From Propionibacteriaceae bacterium (lineage in GTDB: Bacteria; Actinomycetota; Actinomycetes; Propionibacteriales; Propionibacteriaceae): a stretch of DNA of 46,820 bases. The position numbers were made by a program, and so were the translations under genes. The notes below the pieces were generated by a model, which was given only the letters and a program-made list of their open reading frames with translations, made no database searches and was not told the origin of the DNA. Each line of letters starts with the position of its first letter. Position 1 is the stretch's first letter. Positions 37,121 through 45,955 of this stretch are shown piece after piece. The DNA lies in the NCBI GenBank assembly GCA_031285845.1, contig JAITVK010000008.1:1-46820 (forward strand), read 5' to 3'.

Positions 37121-38833
37121 ATGGGGGACGAGACGAACGACGTTGATCCTGCGGTCATGTCGATGCCTGACGCCGGTGTGCTCGACCTCAGCGACGAAGA
37201 CTTGGTCGAGAACACTCGCGAAGGATCGATCGCCGCTTTCGAAGAGCTATGGCAACGCCACTCCGCTTTCGGCTTGATCGCGGCATCCGCACAGGGTCGC
37301 GAACAGGCCGACGTCATCAACACCACCGCGTGGCAGTCGATTCTGGCCCAGATCCACGCTGGCGAGCACCCGAGCGGTGGTTTCCGTCCGCTGATGTACG
37401 CCCAGATTCGGCGAGCCGGTTTGGATGCTGGAGCACCCGAGGATCCCGATGACACCATTCAGCGTTCAGCCGTACGCCTGGCCGACGCCCTGTCGACCTT
37501 GCCACCACGGTGGCAAGAAGTCCTGTGGTATCTCGACGTGGAGAAGATGAGCGTCGACGACGTCGGATTGCTCACCAACGTCGCGGTCGACGACATCCCA
37601 GACATTCGTACGCGCGCTCGACGCGGCTTGTCAGACGCCTGGCTGAAAATGAGCGCTGACGAGGTTGAACCCGACGCTCCGTGTCACTGGGTGCGCCAAC
37701 ACATGCGGGCGTACGTCAAGCAGACTCTGCCACCGCGCGACGTCGAAGCCGTCGATCATCACCTGACGCTGTGTCAGCAATGCCGCAACATCATGACGAT
37801 CACCCGCTCCATGGGAATCCACGTGCCCGCGCTGTTGCTCGCCGGTGTGGCCGGATCAGCCGCCGGCGAGGCGCTCGACGGCTACCTGGAGGCCAACGGT
37901 CCGATCATCATCAACGACGCCGCCCTGCCCGGGCCTGTGGCCGCCGCGTTCGCGGCCGAAGCCTCTGCCCCAGCGCCGGAGAACATCCGCGCCGAACATC
38001 GTCCCCAGACCTGGGTCGAACAAGAGAAACGTCGTCGGGGCAAGGGCGCGATGTGGATCGCCGCACTCATCCTTCTGGCTTTGCTGGCCGCGATTTTGAC
38101 CGTGGCGTGGTTGGGCTCACGTGGAGCTGAACCGGGCGCCGATCCCACCACGGCGTCGACGACTCCCACCACCACAGACAGCGACAGCGCCAGTCCCACC
38201 CCAGAATCGACGCCGACCCCCACGCCGACACCAACGCCGACACCCACCCCAACACCGACCCCCACGCCGACACCGACCCCGACTCCCACCGAGGAACCCA
38301 CACAGTCAGAACCCGAGCCAGCTCCGGAGCCGCCGCCGGCGCCAACCGCCGCCATCGGCTCGATCGACAACGGTGGCGGCTCGCTGATGCCCGTCATCTC
38401 CGGTCGGGCTGATCCAGGAGAAACTGTCACCGTCAGCGTCGGCGGCGTCTCGTCGACTGTCATCGCCGACACCGACGGCAACTGGTCAGCTTCCGGCCCC
38501 TTCGACGGTGTCAGCGCTGGCCCGAACGAGGTCGTGGTGACCAGTGAGAACAGTCCCACCCCCATCACTTCCACTGTTGACATCGCCGCTCCAGCCAATG
38601 TCAACGTGGTCGGCAACTCCGGGCAGGTCACCTTCACCATCCAAGGCCAGCCGAACGCCACGGTTCAGGTCATGGCCGATCAGCTCGGCTCCCAGTTGGT
38701 CACACTCGACGGCTCCGGTTCAGGCAGCGCATTGATGGAGGTCGGCGCTGGACAGCATGCCATCACCTGGCGCTACTACAACGCCGGGCGCTTCGGTCTG
38801 ACCGGTGGACCGATGATCACTGACGTCTCCTAA
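37121..38833 (+). CDS. ECF-type sigma factor fused to zinc-finger, membrane helix and extracellular domain
   Basis: 570 residues. 1-110: region 2-like (DLVENTREGSIAAFEELWQR). 112-172: region 4-like, with LSTLPPRWQEVLWYL and the HTH-like SVDDVGLLTNVAVDDIPDIR. 185-230: anti-sigma-type zinc finger, H214-x3-C218-x2-C221. 311-333: membrane helix WIAALILLALLAAILTVAWL. 364-390: 27-residue Thr-Pro repeat. 400-570: beta-rich outer domain (ISGRADPGETVTVSV), probably Ig-like. Sigma and anti-sigma functions are therefore on one chain tethered to the membrane, with an outer sensor. Similar layouts are known in some actinobacterial ECF groups (ECF52-like). Ribosome site GGGGGAG before the ATG; TATGAT at 37069-37074 may be its -10. 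How the sigma part would be released is not visible. Confidence 0.85.
   Translation: MGDETNDVDPAVMSMPDAGVLDLSDEDLVENTREGSIAAFEELWQRHSAFGLIAASAQGREQADVINTTAWQSILAQIHAGEHPSGGFRPLMYAQIRRAGLDAGAPEDPDDTIQRSAVRLADALSTLPPRWQEVLWYLDVEKMSVDDVGLLTNVAVDDIPDIRTRARRGLSDAWLKMSADEVEPDAPCHWVRQHMRAYVKQTLPPRDVEAVDHHLTLCQQCRNIMTITRSMGIHVPALLLAGVAGSAAGEALDGYLEANGPIIINDAALPGPVAAAFAAEASAPAPENIRAEHRPQTWVEQEKRRRGKGAMWIAALILLALLAAILTVAWLGSRGAEPGADPTTASTTPTTTDSDSASPTPESTPTPTPTPTPTPTPTPTPTPTPTPTPTEEPTQSEPEPAPEPPPAPTAAIGSIDNGGGSLMPVISGRADPGETVTVSVGGVSSTVIADTDGNWSASGPFDGVSAGPNEVVVTSENSPTPITSTVDIAAPANVNVVGNSGQVTFTIQGQPNATVQVMADQLGSQLVTLDGSGSGSALMEVGAGQHAITWRYYNAGRFGLTGGPMITDVS
38210..38290 (+). repeat. Thr-Pro coding repeat in the sigma-fusion linker
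   Basis: 81 bp of ACN-CCN codons encode T(PT)13. The unit is 6 bp, so slippage would change length in frame. It spans the likely cell wall between the membrane helix and the outer domain. Confidence 0.9.
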
Positions 38834-38888
38834 GAGGTTGTCGATCGATCGTCGACGACGATGACCCTGCCTGGTCGGCGACGACGGT

Positions 38889-38917
38889 GACGCGGGCTGG
38901 CCGATGGCGCCCGCGTC
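38889..38917 (+). terminator. Terminator after the sigma-fusion gene
   Basis: GACGCGGGC pairs with GCCCGCGTC (9 bp, GC-rich) around an 11-nt loop, then TTCG. It is 56 bp after the stop and upstream of the M3 peptidase gene. Confidence 0.6.
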
Positions 38918-39055
38918 TTCGTGTGTCGCACCACACTCGTGTCCATTCTCGGCTTGACCAAGCCCGCAGGGGTAAAGTGAGCCCAGCTTGCCCAGCGACT
39001 GTCGCCAAGCGAGGCGAGGCGATGACCTCGCCCATCCCACACAAACGAAGGGACC

Positions 39056-41101
39056 ATGATGGAACTCAAACAACGATTCTTCCTCGCGGTGGACGATTAT
39101 CGTCTGCCCGATTTCGCTCACCTCAGCGACGCCGACTGGATGCCAGCTTTCACGGCAGCGATGGAAGTTGAGCTGACGACTCTGAACCAGATCGGAGCCG
39201 ACACCACTCCCCCGACGCTGGACATGATCCGGCGATGGGAGCTCGCCCACTCCTACTTGGACACCGTGGCCAGCGCCTTCTGGACCGCCAAGGACGCTGA
39301 CACCAACGACGCCCGCGACCAGATCGATGCTCAAATCACTCCCGTCCTGGCTCAGCACGCGGACGCTATCTGGATGAACCGCCCCCTCTACGACCGCCTC
39401 GTGGCGTTGCAAGCGCGCGTCGACGCCAATGAGCTCGAGGCTGACGAACAGGATCGCTGGTGGATCAGCGAACACCTGCGAAGCTTCCGCCGCAGCGGCA
39501 TTGATTTGTCCGAGGCCGATCAGGCCCAGCTACGCCACATCAATCAGTCGATCGCCACGCTGGAGACGACCTACAACATCGCAGTGTTGAAAGGACGGGC
39601 CGCCGCAGCAGTCCACCTCAGCGACGCCAGCCAGTTGGCGGGTTTGAGCCCAGAGCAGATCGCCGAAGCGCGGCGAGCAGCCGCTGCGCGCGGTCAAGAC
39701 GGGTGGACGATCGAGTTGGTCAACACCACAGGCCAGCCGGTTCTGGCCAGTTTGGATGATCGCGAAGTACGACGCCAGGTTTTCACCGCTTCAGTCACCC
39801 GTGGGCAAGCTGGCGACTGGGACACCCGCGCCACGATCCTCGAACTGCTCCACCTCAGACATGCCAAAGCCCGCCTGCTCGGTTTCGACACTTTCGCCGC
39901 GTACGTCGCCGATGACGGCTGCGCCAAGACGACTGAAGCCGTCATGGACGTCCTCACCCGGGCAGCCACGGCGGCCGTCGCCAATGCCCGACGGGAGGCG
40001 GCCCGCCTTCAGACGCAATTGGACGAACTTATCCCCGGGGCCACCCTCGAAGCCTGGGACTGGGCATGGTTGGCGGAGAAGACCCGCAAGGCAAACTATG
40101 ATCTGGACGAGTCCACGCTGGCGCCGTACCTCAGCTTCGAGGCGGTTCTCGAACATGGTGTGTTCGCCGCCGCCACTCAGCTCTATGGTCTGAGCTTCCA
40201 CCGGCGCGACGACGTCGCAGGCTACACCGATCAATGTCGAACCTATGAGGTTCGCGACGCCGACGGCTCACCGTTGGGCTTGCTCGTGATGGATCCGTAC
40301 GTTCGCTCGACCAAGCAGGGTGGAGCCTGGATGACCTCGCTGACCGAGCAAGGCCACCTGAGCGAAGACCGGCCGGTGGTGACCAACAACTGCAACCAAA
40401 CCCCGCCGCAGCCGGGTGAACCGTCGCTGATGACCTGGGACGAGGTGACCACTTTGTTCCACGAGTTTGGACATGACTTGCACGGCCTGCTGGCCGACAG
40501 CCGGTATCCGAGCTTGTCGGGAACCAACACGCCGCGCGACTTCGTGGAGTTCCCCAGCCAAGTCAACGAGATGTGGGCCTGGGATCCACAGATCATCCGA
40601 GGTTTCGCCCACCATGTCACCACTGGTGAGCCGATGCCGCAGCATCTGATCGACACGATCATCACCGCCCGGAACGCCAACGAGGGCTTTGACAGCCTGG
40701 AGATCTTCGCCGCCATGTTGCTCGACCAAGCCTGGCATCAGGCCGGTGAGGACCTGCCGACCAGCGTGGACGACATGAACCAGTTCGAGACCACTGCGCT
40801 GGCTCGCTACGGAGTCGACTTCCCCCTCATCCCACCGCGTTACCGCACCTGCTATTTCTCCCACATTTGGGGCCCCGGGTACGCCGCCAGCTACTACGGG
40901 TACCTGTGGGCGCAGGTGATGGACGCGGACACGGTGGCCTGGTTCGAGCAGAACGGCGGGTTGACCCGCGCCAATGGAGAGAAGTTCCGCCGGGAAGTCC
41001 TCGCGCTGGGCGGTTCGGTCGATGTCATGGAGGCCTATCGTCATTTCCGCGGGGCCGACCCGGATCCGATCCACATCTTCCGCCGTCGCGGCTTGATCTG
41101 A
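39056..41101 (+). CDS. M3-family zinc oligopeptidase
   Basis: 681 residues, cytoplasmic (no signal peptide), Dcp/thimet type: cuts short peptides. Zinc site HEFGH at 469-473 with the third ligand E498 in FVEFPSQ, and the closing tyrosine-rich CYFSHIWGPGYAASYYGYLWAQ. The last residues HIFRRRGLI fit Dcp-like enzymes. A GAAGGG sits 3-4 nt before ATG 39056; a second ATG follows immediately. TAAAGT at 38973-38978 may be its -10 box. It has its own upstream region, so it need not be co-transcribed with the sigma-fusion gene. Confidence 0.95.
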   Translation: MMELKQRFFLAVDDYRLPDFAHLSDADWMPAFTAAMEVELTTLNQIGADTTPPTLDMIRRWELAHSYLDTVASAFWTAKDADTNDARDQIDAQITPVLAQHADAIWMNRPLYDRLVALQARVDANELEADEQDRWWISEHLRSFRRSGIDLSEADQAQLRHINQSIATLETTYNIAVLKGRAAAAVHLSDASQLAGLSPEQIAEARRAAAARGQDGWTIELVNTTGQPVLASLDDREVRRQVFTASVTRGQAGDWDTRATILELLHLRHAKARLLGFDTFAAYVADDGCAKTTEAVMDVLTRAATAAVANARREAARLQTQLDELIPGATLEAWDWAWLAEKTRKANYDLDESTLAPYLSFEAVLEHGVFAAATQLYGLSFHRRDDVAGYTDQCRTYEVRDADGSPLGLLVMDPYVRSTKQGGAWMTSLTEQGHLSEDRPVVTNNCNQTPPQPGEPSLMTWDEVTTLFHEFGHDLHGLLADSRYPSLSGTNTPRDFVEFPSQVNEMWAWDPQIIRGFAHHVTTGEPMPQHLIDTIITARNANEGFDSLEIFAAMLLDQAWHQAGEDLPTSVDDMNQFETTALARYGVDFPLIPPRYRTCYFSHIWGPGYAASYYGYLWAQVMDADTVAWFEQNGGLTRANGEKFRREVLALGGSVDVMEAYRHFRGADPDPIHIFRRRGLI

Positions 41102-41103
41102 AC

Positions 41104-41153
41104 TATGCGGCAGGGGCCGGGTCGACCATGGTCGACCCGGCCCCTGCCGCATA
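41104..41153. terminator. 50-bp perfect palindrome between convergent genes
   Basis: 25 bp (41104-41128) are followed without any spacer by their exact reverse complement (41129-41153), centred on CCATGG. It starts 3 bp after the peptidase stop and ends 13 bp before the mdh stop. Likely a bidirectional terminator. Confidence 0.85.
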
Positions 41154-41166
41154 GAGCCTGGGAAAC

Positions 41167-42153
41167 TCAGATGAGACCCAGAGCACGCACTGCGGACTGC
41201 TCCTCGATCAGTTCGGCGACCGACGCGTCGATCTTGGCACGAGAGAAGTCGTTGAGCTCCAGGCCAGGCACGATGGAGTACGCCCCATCGGCGCAGGTGA
41301 CCGGGAACGACGACATCAGTCCTTCGGGCACGCCGTAGGAACCGTCAGACACAATGGACATCGACACCCAGTCATCTTGGGGGGTGCCCAGCAGCCAATC
41401 GTGCATGTGCTCGACGGTGGCGTTGGCGGCCGACGCCGCCGACGACGCGCCACGCGCCTCGATCACAGCCGCGCCACGCTTGGCGACCGTCGGAATGAAG
41501 GCAGTCTCGATCCACTCTTCATCGTTGACCAACTCGGCGGCGTTACGCCCAGCGACCTCGGCGTGGTAGATGTCGGGGAATTGGGTCGACGAGTGATTGC
41601 CCCAGATCGTCATCTTCTTGATGTCTCCGACTGCGGCCCCGGTCTTCTTGGCCAACTGCGAGATCGCACGGTTGTGATCCAACCGAGTCAAGGCCGAGAA
41701 CTGCTGACGGGGAATGTCGGGGGCGTTGTCCATGCAGATCAACGCGTTGGTATTGGCGGGATTGCCGGTGACGCAGATGTGCACGTCAGACGCAGCGACC
41801 TCGTTCAGCGCGCGGCCCTGAGCGGTGAAAATCGCGCCGTTGGCGCTCAGCAGATCACCACGCTCCATGCCAGCGGTGCGCGGACGCGCGCCCACCAGCA
41901 AGGCGACGTTGACACCGTCGAAGATCGTACGAGGATCGTCACCGATCTCGACCTTGGTCAGCATTGGAAAGGCACAATCGTCCAGTTCCATCACCACACC
42001 CTCGAGCGCCTTCAGCGCTGGGGTGATTTCCAACAGGCGCAACTCGATGGGCTGATCCGGCAACAGCGAGCCGCTGGCGATCCGAAACAGCAAGCTGTAG
42101 CAGATTTGTCCAGCCGCACCAGTGACGGCTACCTTGATCGGGGTTTTGCTCAT
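41167..42153 (-). CDS. mdh: Malate dehydrogenase
   Basis: Interconverts malate and oxaloacetate with NAD. 328 residues, the LDH-like cytosolic type. NAD loop [19 protein letters not shown] near the start, substrate Arg in [36 protein letters not shown] and the catalytic His in [12 protein letters not shown] are intact. AAGGAG lies 8 nt before the ATG, so unlike many neighbours this gene is led. A -10-like TAATGT is at 42201-42206 (minus). Single-gene unit ending at the 50-bp palindrome. Confidence 0.98.
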   Translation of the reverse strand: MSKTPIKVAVTGAAGQICYSLLFRIASGSLLPDQPIELRLLEITPALKALEGVVMELDDCAFPMLTKVEIGDDPRTIFDGVNVALLVGARPRTAGMERGDLLSANGAIFTAQGRALNEVAASDVHICVTGNPANTNALICMDNAPDIPRQQFSALTRLDHNRAISQLAKKTGAAVGDIKKMTIWGNHSSTQFPDIYHAEVAGRNAAELVNDEEWIETAFIPTVAKRGAAVIEARGASSAASAANATVEHMHDWLLGTPQDDWVSMSIVSDGSYGVPEGLMSSFPVTCADGAYSIVPGLELNDFSRAKIDASVAELIEEQSAVRALGLI

Positions 42154-42340
42154 AAATATGACTCCTTCATCAGCCCAACGGCGGGTTTGTTCTGACTACG
42201 ACATTAGCACCTCGACCACGACTGCGCCGCTCCATGGTCGCCAAGTCGTCGCCGCCGTCACACCACCTATGGCACCAGCCTCCACCCCAGACTGCATCAT
42301 GGTGACGCAAGCAGGCTATGCTTGATGCAAAGGAGACACC

Positions 42341-42607
42341 ATGCCACGCATTCAACTCTCATTGCCACCCGACAAGTCGGCTGGCGTGTTCGCCGATTTC
42401 GTCCGTGCATGGCACACCAAGGACAGTTTTATCTTGGACTTCTCGTCCTATGTCGAGCCCGCGATTCGTGACGATGTCGCCGACGACATCGTCCAACAGT
42501 CCGCTGTCGTGTCGCGGGTCAGGATCCCTCCATCGCAAGTGTTCGAGCTCATGAAAGCACTCGAACAGCAACTTTCCGCTTGGGAATCCGAGAACCAGTC
42601 GAAGTAG
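42341..42607 (+). CDS. DUF3467-like small protein
   Basis: 88 residues, soluble. FADFVRAWHTKDSFILDFSS and VSRVRIPPSQVFELMKALEQQL follow the DUF3467 pattern (a short alpha/beta protein of unknown role, found widely). AAGGAG lies 5 nt before the ATG, and TATGCT at 42317-42322 may be a -10 box. Convergent with ispF; divergent from mdh. Confidence 0.82.
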   Translation: MPRIQLSLPPDKSAGVFADFVRAWHTKDSFILDFSSYVEPAIRDDVADDIVQQSAVVSRVRIPPSQVFELMKALEQQLSAWESENQSK

Positions 42608-42649
42608 TCATCGCCTGCTAGCGGGCCGCTCACCGGAGTTGGCGATCCC

Positions 42650-43153
42650 TCACTGGGCGTAGATCAAGGCCGTGGCGGTGGCCATGACGCCCTCCCCGCG
42701 GCCAGTGAAACCCAGCCCATCGGTGGTGGTGGCCGCCACGGACACGGGCGCTCCGATCACCTCAGTCAACACCGCTTCAGCCTCGCGACGCCGCGACGAC
42801 ATTCGCGGACGATTGCCGACGATGGACACAGCCGCGTTCACGATCGTCCAGCCGTCCTCGCCCAACCGGCGTACGACCTCGGCCAACAGGCCCACACCGC
42901 TGGCTCCGGCCCACTGGGGATCAGCCACACCGAAGACCTCGCCGACGTCACCCATCCCAGCCGCTGACAACAGTGCGTCGCAGATCGCGTGACAGGCCAC
43001 ATCGCCATCCGAATGGCCCTCAGGCCCCAGCGGCTCGTCGGGAAACGACAACCCTGCCATCGTCATCGCGCGACCGGCCACCAAGCGATGGGCGTCCACG
43101 CCGACACCAGTACGAAAACGCGCCGGTGAAACACCGTGGGTCTGCCCCGTCAC
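42650..43153 (-). CDS. ispF: 2-C-methyl-D-erythritol 2,4-cyclodiphosphate synthase
   Basis: Fifth step of the MEP isoprenoid pathway. 167 residues. Zinc ligands D20 and H22 in GVDAHR (usual DVHR) and H55 in HSDGDVACH, plus [11 protein letters not shown] and [15 protein letters not shown] for the CDP/product site. The GTG start overlaps the ispD stop (GTGA, 4 nt). Last gene of carD-ispD-ispF. Confidence 0.96.
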   Translation of the reverse strand: MTGQTHGVSPARFRTGVGVDAHRLVAGRAMTMAGLSFPDEPLGPEGHSDGDVACHAICDALLSAAGMGDVGEVFGVADPQWAGASGVGLLAEVVRRLGEDGWTIVNAAVSIVGNRPRMSSRRREAEAVLTEVIGAPVSVAATTTDGLGFTGRGEGVMATATALIYAQ

Positions 43154-43833
43154 GACTCTCCCCGGGCGATGACTTCGGCCAGGACCAGGTCCATCGGTTC
43201 AGTGATCTTGAAAGCCAACCCGTCGCCCGGCACCGTCGTCACCGGAACGTCGATCGCCTCGCACATGGTGGCGTCATCGGTGAACTCTTTGTCCCCCGAA
43301 TTGGCATGGGCTTGGCGCAACACCTCGGCTTCGAATCCTTGTGGGGTCTGCACCCGCAAAAAGGCTGACCGATCAGCGGCCACCGTCAGACTGCGACGGA
43401 TCCGGCGCAAGGAGTCGACCTGTGGAATCACGGGCACCACGGCCGCCGCTCCGTCTTTGACTGCCTCGATGACCCGATCGACGACGAACGGAGGCACCAA
43501 CGGGCGCGCCGCATCATGAACGAGAATGATGTCGCATTCACCGCTGTGAGCCAAGCCTCGTCGTACGGAATCTTGACGCATCAATCCGCCGGGAATCACT
43601 TTCACCCGGTCAGCGAAAGTCGCTAAAGACGAGGCGAACCGATCCACCCAGGTCTCGGGGGCGGCGACGACCACTCGATCCACGCCACCGCCGAGCATCG
43701 CTTGGACGGCCCTGGTCACCATCGGAATCCCAGCGATCTCAATCGCCGCTTTGGGAACCTCGCGCCCCAGTCGCACTCCCGAACCGGCCGCCACCACGAT
43801 GGCGACAACCTCTGGTTTTGTTCGGGGGATCAC
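43150..43833 (-). CDS. ispD: 2-C-methyl-D-erythritol 4-phosphate cytidylyltransferase
   Basis: Third step of the MEP pathway, joining CTP to methylerythritol phosphate. 227 residues. [16 protein letters not shown] is the CTP-binding loop with its Arg and Lys; [21 protein letters not shown] and TPQGF are further family blocks. The GTG start overlaps the carD stop by 4 nt and the stop overlaps the ispF start by 4 nt, so three products are translated from one coupled message. Confidence 0.97.
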   Translation of the reverse strand: MIPRTKPEVVAIVVAAGSGVRLGREVPKAAIEIAGIPMVTRAVQAMLGGGVDRVVVAAPETWVDRFASSLATFADRVKVIPGGLMRQDSVRRGLAHSGECDIILVHDAARPLVPPFVVDRVIEAVKDGAAAVVPVIPQVDSLRRIRRSLTVAADRSAFLRVQTPQGFEAEVLRQAHANSGDKEFTDDATMCEAIDVPVTTVPGDGLAFKITEPMDLVLAEVIARGES

Positions 43834-44324
43834 TTGGCGACGGAGGCCAAGACTTCGTCAAGAAGCTCCTCCGCCCGCGTCTCATCCACTCGCTCAGCCA
43901 AAGCCAACTCTGACACCAGGTTCTGACGCGCCTTGGCAAGCATCCGCTTCTCCCCCGCTGACAGGCCACGATCACGCTCGCGCCGCCACAAATCCCTGAC
44001 CACTTCGGCGACCTTCACCACGTTTCCGGAGTGGATCTTCTCCAAATTGGCTTTGAACCGACGCGACCAATTGGTCGGCTCCTCAACATCGGCCGCCTTC
44101 AGCACGTTGAAAACGTGCTCCAGGTCTTCGCCGCAAACGACGTCTCTGACGCCCACCAGATCCAGATTGCATGCCGGAACCCGCACGACCAGATCAGATT
44201 GGCCCACGATGCGCAAAACGAGGTAAAGTTTATCCTCGCCCTTGATCGTCCGAGTCTCAATATCCTCGATGACGGCAGCGCCATGATTGGGATAAACAAC
44301 AGTTTCACCAATAGTGAATGACAT
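43830..44324 (-). CDS. carD: CarD-family RNA polymerase-binding regulator
   Basis: 164 residues. The N-terminal RNAP-interaction Tudor-like domain is [23 protein letters not shown]; the C-terminal helical DNA-binding domain includes [16 protein letters not shown] and a conserved Trp in [13 protein letters not shown]. CarD stabilises open promoter complexes and is essential in mycobacteria. The start at 44324 is chosen by homology; AAAGGG lies about 12 nt away. An in-frame ATG at 44375 would reach into the gpmA terminator. A -10-like TAAACT is at 44353-44358. Heads the ispD-ispF unit. Confidence 0.96.
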   Translation of the reverse strand: MSFTIGETVVYPNHGAAVIEDIETRTIKGEDKLYLVLRIVGQSDLVVRVPACNLDLVGVRDVVCGEDLEHVFNVLKAADVEEPTNWSRRFKANLEKIHSGNVVKVAEVVRDLWRRERDRGLSAGEKRMLAKARQNLVSELALAERVDETRAEELLDEVLASVAK

Positions 44325-44352
44325 AAGCTTACTGACCCTTTCTGCCTCTGCT

Positions 44353-44358
44353 AGTTTA
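44353..44358 (-). promoter_or_regulatory. -10 element for carD-ispD-ispF
   Basis: TAAACT on the minus strand, about 29 nt before the carD ATG and 10 bp from the edge of the gpmA terminator. Confidence 0.5.
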
Positions 44359-44368
44359 CCATGAAATC

Positions 44369-44408
44369 GCGTCAAAACCCCGGGCGGTTGGTCCCGGGGT
44401 CCTGACGC
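44369..44408 (-). terminator. Terminator of gpmA, next to the carD promoter
   Basis: GCGTCA/TGACGC outside and ACCCCGGG/CCCGGGGT inside form a two-part stem around an 8-nt loop. On the minus strand the inner stem is followed by TTTTGACGC. Confidence 0.8.
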
Positions 44409-44442
44409 GATGATGGATCGGCAGATCGGTGTCGTGCCCGAT

Positions 44443-45192
44443 TTACTTCTTGCCTTGGTTCTTCACGGCTTCGATCGACGCGGCGGCCGCGGCCGGATCG
44501 AGGTACCGTCCGCCCGGGGTGATCGGGTGCATGTCATCGTCCAGTTCGTACAACAGTGGAATCCCGGTCGGAATATTCAAACCGGCGATCGCGTCGTCCG
44601 AGATCGAGTCCAGGTGCTTGACCAGGGCGCGCAAAGAATTGCCGTGGGCGGCGATCATCACAACCTTGTTGTCGCGCAGATCGGGCACGATCGCGTCGTA
44701 CCAATACGGCAGCAGACGCTCGACGACGTCCTTCAAGCACTCGGTGGTCGGTCGGGCCTCGGTCGGCAGACTGGCATAGCGCGGATCATGGAACTGGGAG
44801 AACTCGGAGTCGGTGTCCAACTTCGGCGGCGGGGTGTCGTACGACCGACGCCACACCATGAACTGCTCCTCGCCAAACTCGTCGCGAATCTGAGTCTTGT
44901 TCTTCCCCTGTAGCGCGCCGTAATGACGCTCGTTGAGCCGCCACGAACGACGGACGGGGATCCAGTGACGGTCGCAGCCGTCCAGCGCCAGATAGGCGGT
45001 GTGGATCGCGCGACGCAGCACCGAAGTGTGGAGCACGTCCGGCAGAAGGTTCTCCGCCTTGAGCAGTTCAGCCCCCCGCTTGGCTTCGGCGATGCCCTTG
45101 TCGTTGATGTCCACGTCGACCCAGCCGGTGAACAAGTTCTTGGCGTTCCATTCGGACTCGCCATGACGAAGAAGAATCAGTGTGTATGTCAT
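44443..45192 (-). CDS. gpmA: 2,3-bisphosphoglycerate-dependent phosphoglycerate mutase
   Basis: Interconverts 3- and 2-phosphoglycerate. 249 residues. The phosphorylated His is H10 in [43 protein letters not shown] and the second catalytic His in [15 protein letters not shown] are all present. A -10 TAGATT ends 6 nt before the ATG with no ribosome site, so a leaderless mRNA is likely. Single gene with its own strong terminator. Confidence 0.98.
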   Translation of the reverse strand: MTYTLILLRHGESEWNAKNLFTGWVDVDINDKGIAEAKRGAELLKAENLLPDVLHTSVLRRAIHTAYLALDGCDRHWIPVRRSWRLNERHYGALQGKNKTQIRDEFGEEQFMVWRRSYDTPPPKLDTDSEFSQFHDPRYASLPTEARPTTECLKDVVERLLPYWYDAIVPDLRDNKVVMIAAHGNSLRALVKHLDSISDDAIAGLNIPTGIPLLYELDDDMHPITPGGRYLDPAAAAASIEAVKNQGKK

Positions 45193-45198
45193 GGGACT

Positions 45199-45204
45199 AA
45201 TCTA
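45199..45204 (-). promoter_or_regulatory. -10 element for gpmA
   Basis: TAGATT on the minus strand, exactly 6 nt before the ATG at 45192. Confidence 0.55.
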
Positions 45205-45295
45205 GCGCGAGCCGACCAGGGCGGAGCAGTTGTGTTCACCGCGGCCAAGACGTGACGGGGAGCCCCCAAGATCATGACTGAGGTTTAGGCCGTAG

Positions 45296-45859
45296 TCAGA
45301 CTGGATCGACCAAGGCGCGAGCCTGCCATTCGGGTTTGAGCAGCCCGTAGACGCACTGATCGACGATCACACCGTGGCCACTGACCAGATGATGGCGCAG
45401 CACCCCCTCCAAGGTGTAACCGAGGCGTTCTGGGACCGCGCGGGATCGCGTGTTGCGAGCGTCGACGGTGATCTGGACTCGTTCCAGCCCCAAATCCGTG
45501 AAACAGATCCGTTCCAGTTCACGAACGGCCGCCGTGATCATGCCTTTGCCCTCGTGGGCGGAATCGATCCAGTACCCGATCTCACCCCACAGCGCGTCAC
45601 GATCGATGACAGGCAGCCCCGCAGCGCCGATGATGGCGTCGTCGTAGGTCAACCAGCAGGACAATCGGGCGTCGGGATCGTACTCGACCAGAGGAGTCAT
45701 CGACCGGCGCTGGTCGGCAACACAGTGAATCGACTCCACCCACGGCAGATACACCGACAGGCGCTCGCGATCATGGTCGATCAGGGCGTACGCCTGCTCA
45801 GCATCGCTCAAACTGAACTGACGCAGGGCCAGATGATCATCAATCGAGGAAGAAAACAC
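45296..45859 (-). CDS. GNAT N-acetyltransferase, RimJ/RimL-like
   Basis: 187 residues from the GTG at 45859. HLALRQFSLSDAEQAYALI, GEIGYWIDSAHEGKGMITAAVREL (acetyl-CoA pyrophosphate loop) and LERVQITVDARNTRSRAVPERLGY are typical of enzymes that acetylate ribosomal-protein N termini or related amines. The target is unknown. The start is moved from an ATG at 45886 because TATACT, a near-consensus -10, ends 6 nt before the GTG. Divergent from the dehydrogenase gene. Confidence 0.9.
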   Translation of the reverse strand: MFSSSIDDHLALRQFSLSDAEQAYALIDHDRERLSVYLPWVESIHCVADQRRSMTPLVEYDPDARLSCWLTYDDAIIGAAGLPVIDRDALWGEIGYWIDSAHEGKGMITAAVRELERICFTDLGLERVQITVDARNTRSRAVPERLGYTLEGVLRHHLVSGHGVIVDQCVYGLLKPEWQARALVDPV

Positions 45860-45865
45860 CACTGG

Positions 45866-45871
45866 AGTATA
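45866..45871 (-). promoter_or_regulatory. -10 element for the GNAT gene
   Basis: TATACT on the minus strand, 6 nt before GTG 45859. It lies inside the longer annotated-style frame, which argues for the shorter protein. Confidence 0.6.
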
Positions 45872-45943
45872 GCCAAGCGAGTTCATGAGCCGCGTAGTCG
45901 GAGGGCGCAGGGCTCGCTTGGGAACATTGTCATACCCGCGTCT

Positions 45944-45949
45944 TAGACT
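45944..45949 (+). promoter_or_regulatory. -10 element for the short-chain dehydrogenase gene
   Basis: TAGACT ends 6 nt before the ATG at 45956; no ribosome site between them. Confidence 0.55.
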
Positions 45950-45955
45950 GAACCC

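Noticed and set aside
38210-38290. Thr-Pro coding repeat as a CRISPR or minisatellite array
   Set aside because: No spacers and a 6-bp coding unit within an intact frame; it is a protein linker.
44369-44380. TTGACG within the gpmA terminator as the carD -35 box
   Set aside because: It is only 11 bp from the TAAACT -10 box, too close for a normal promoter.
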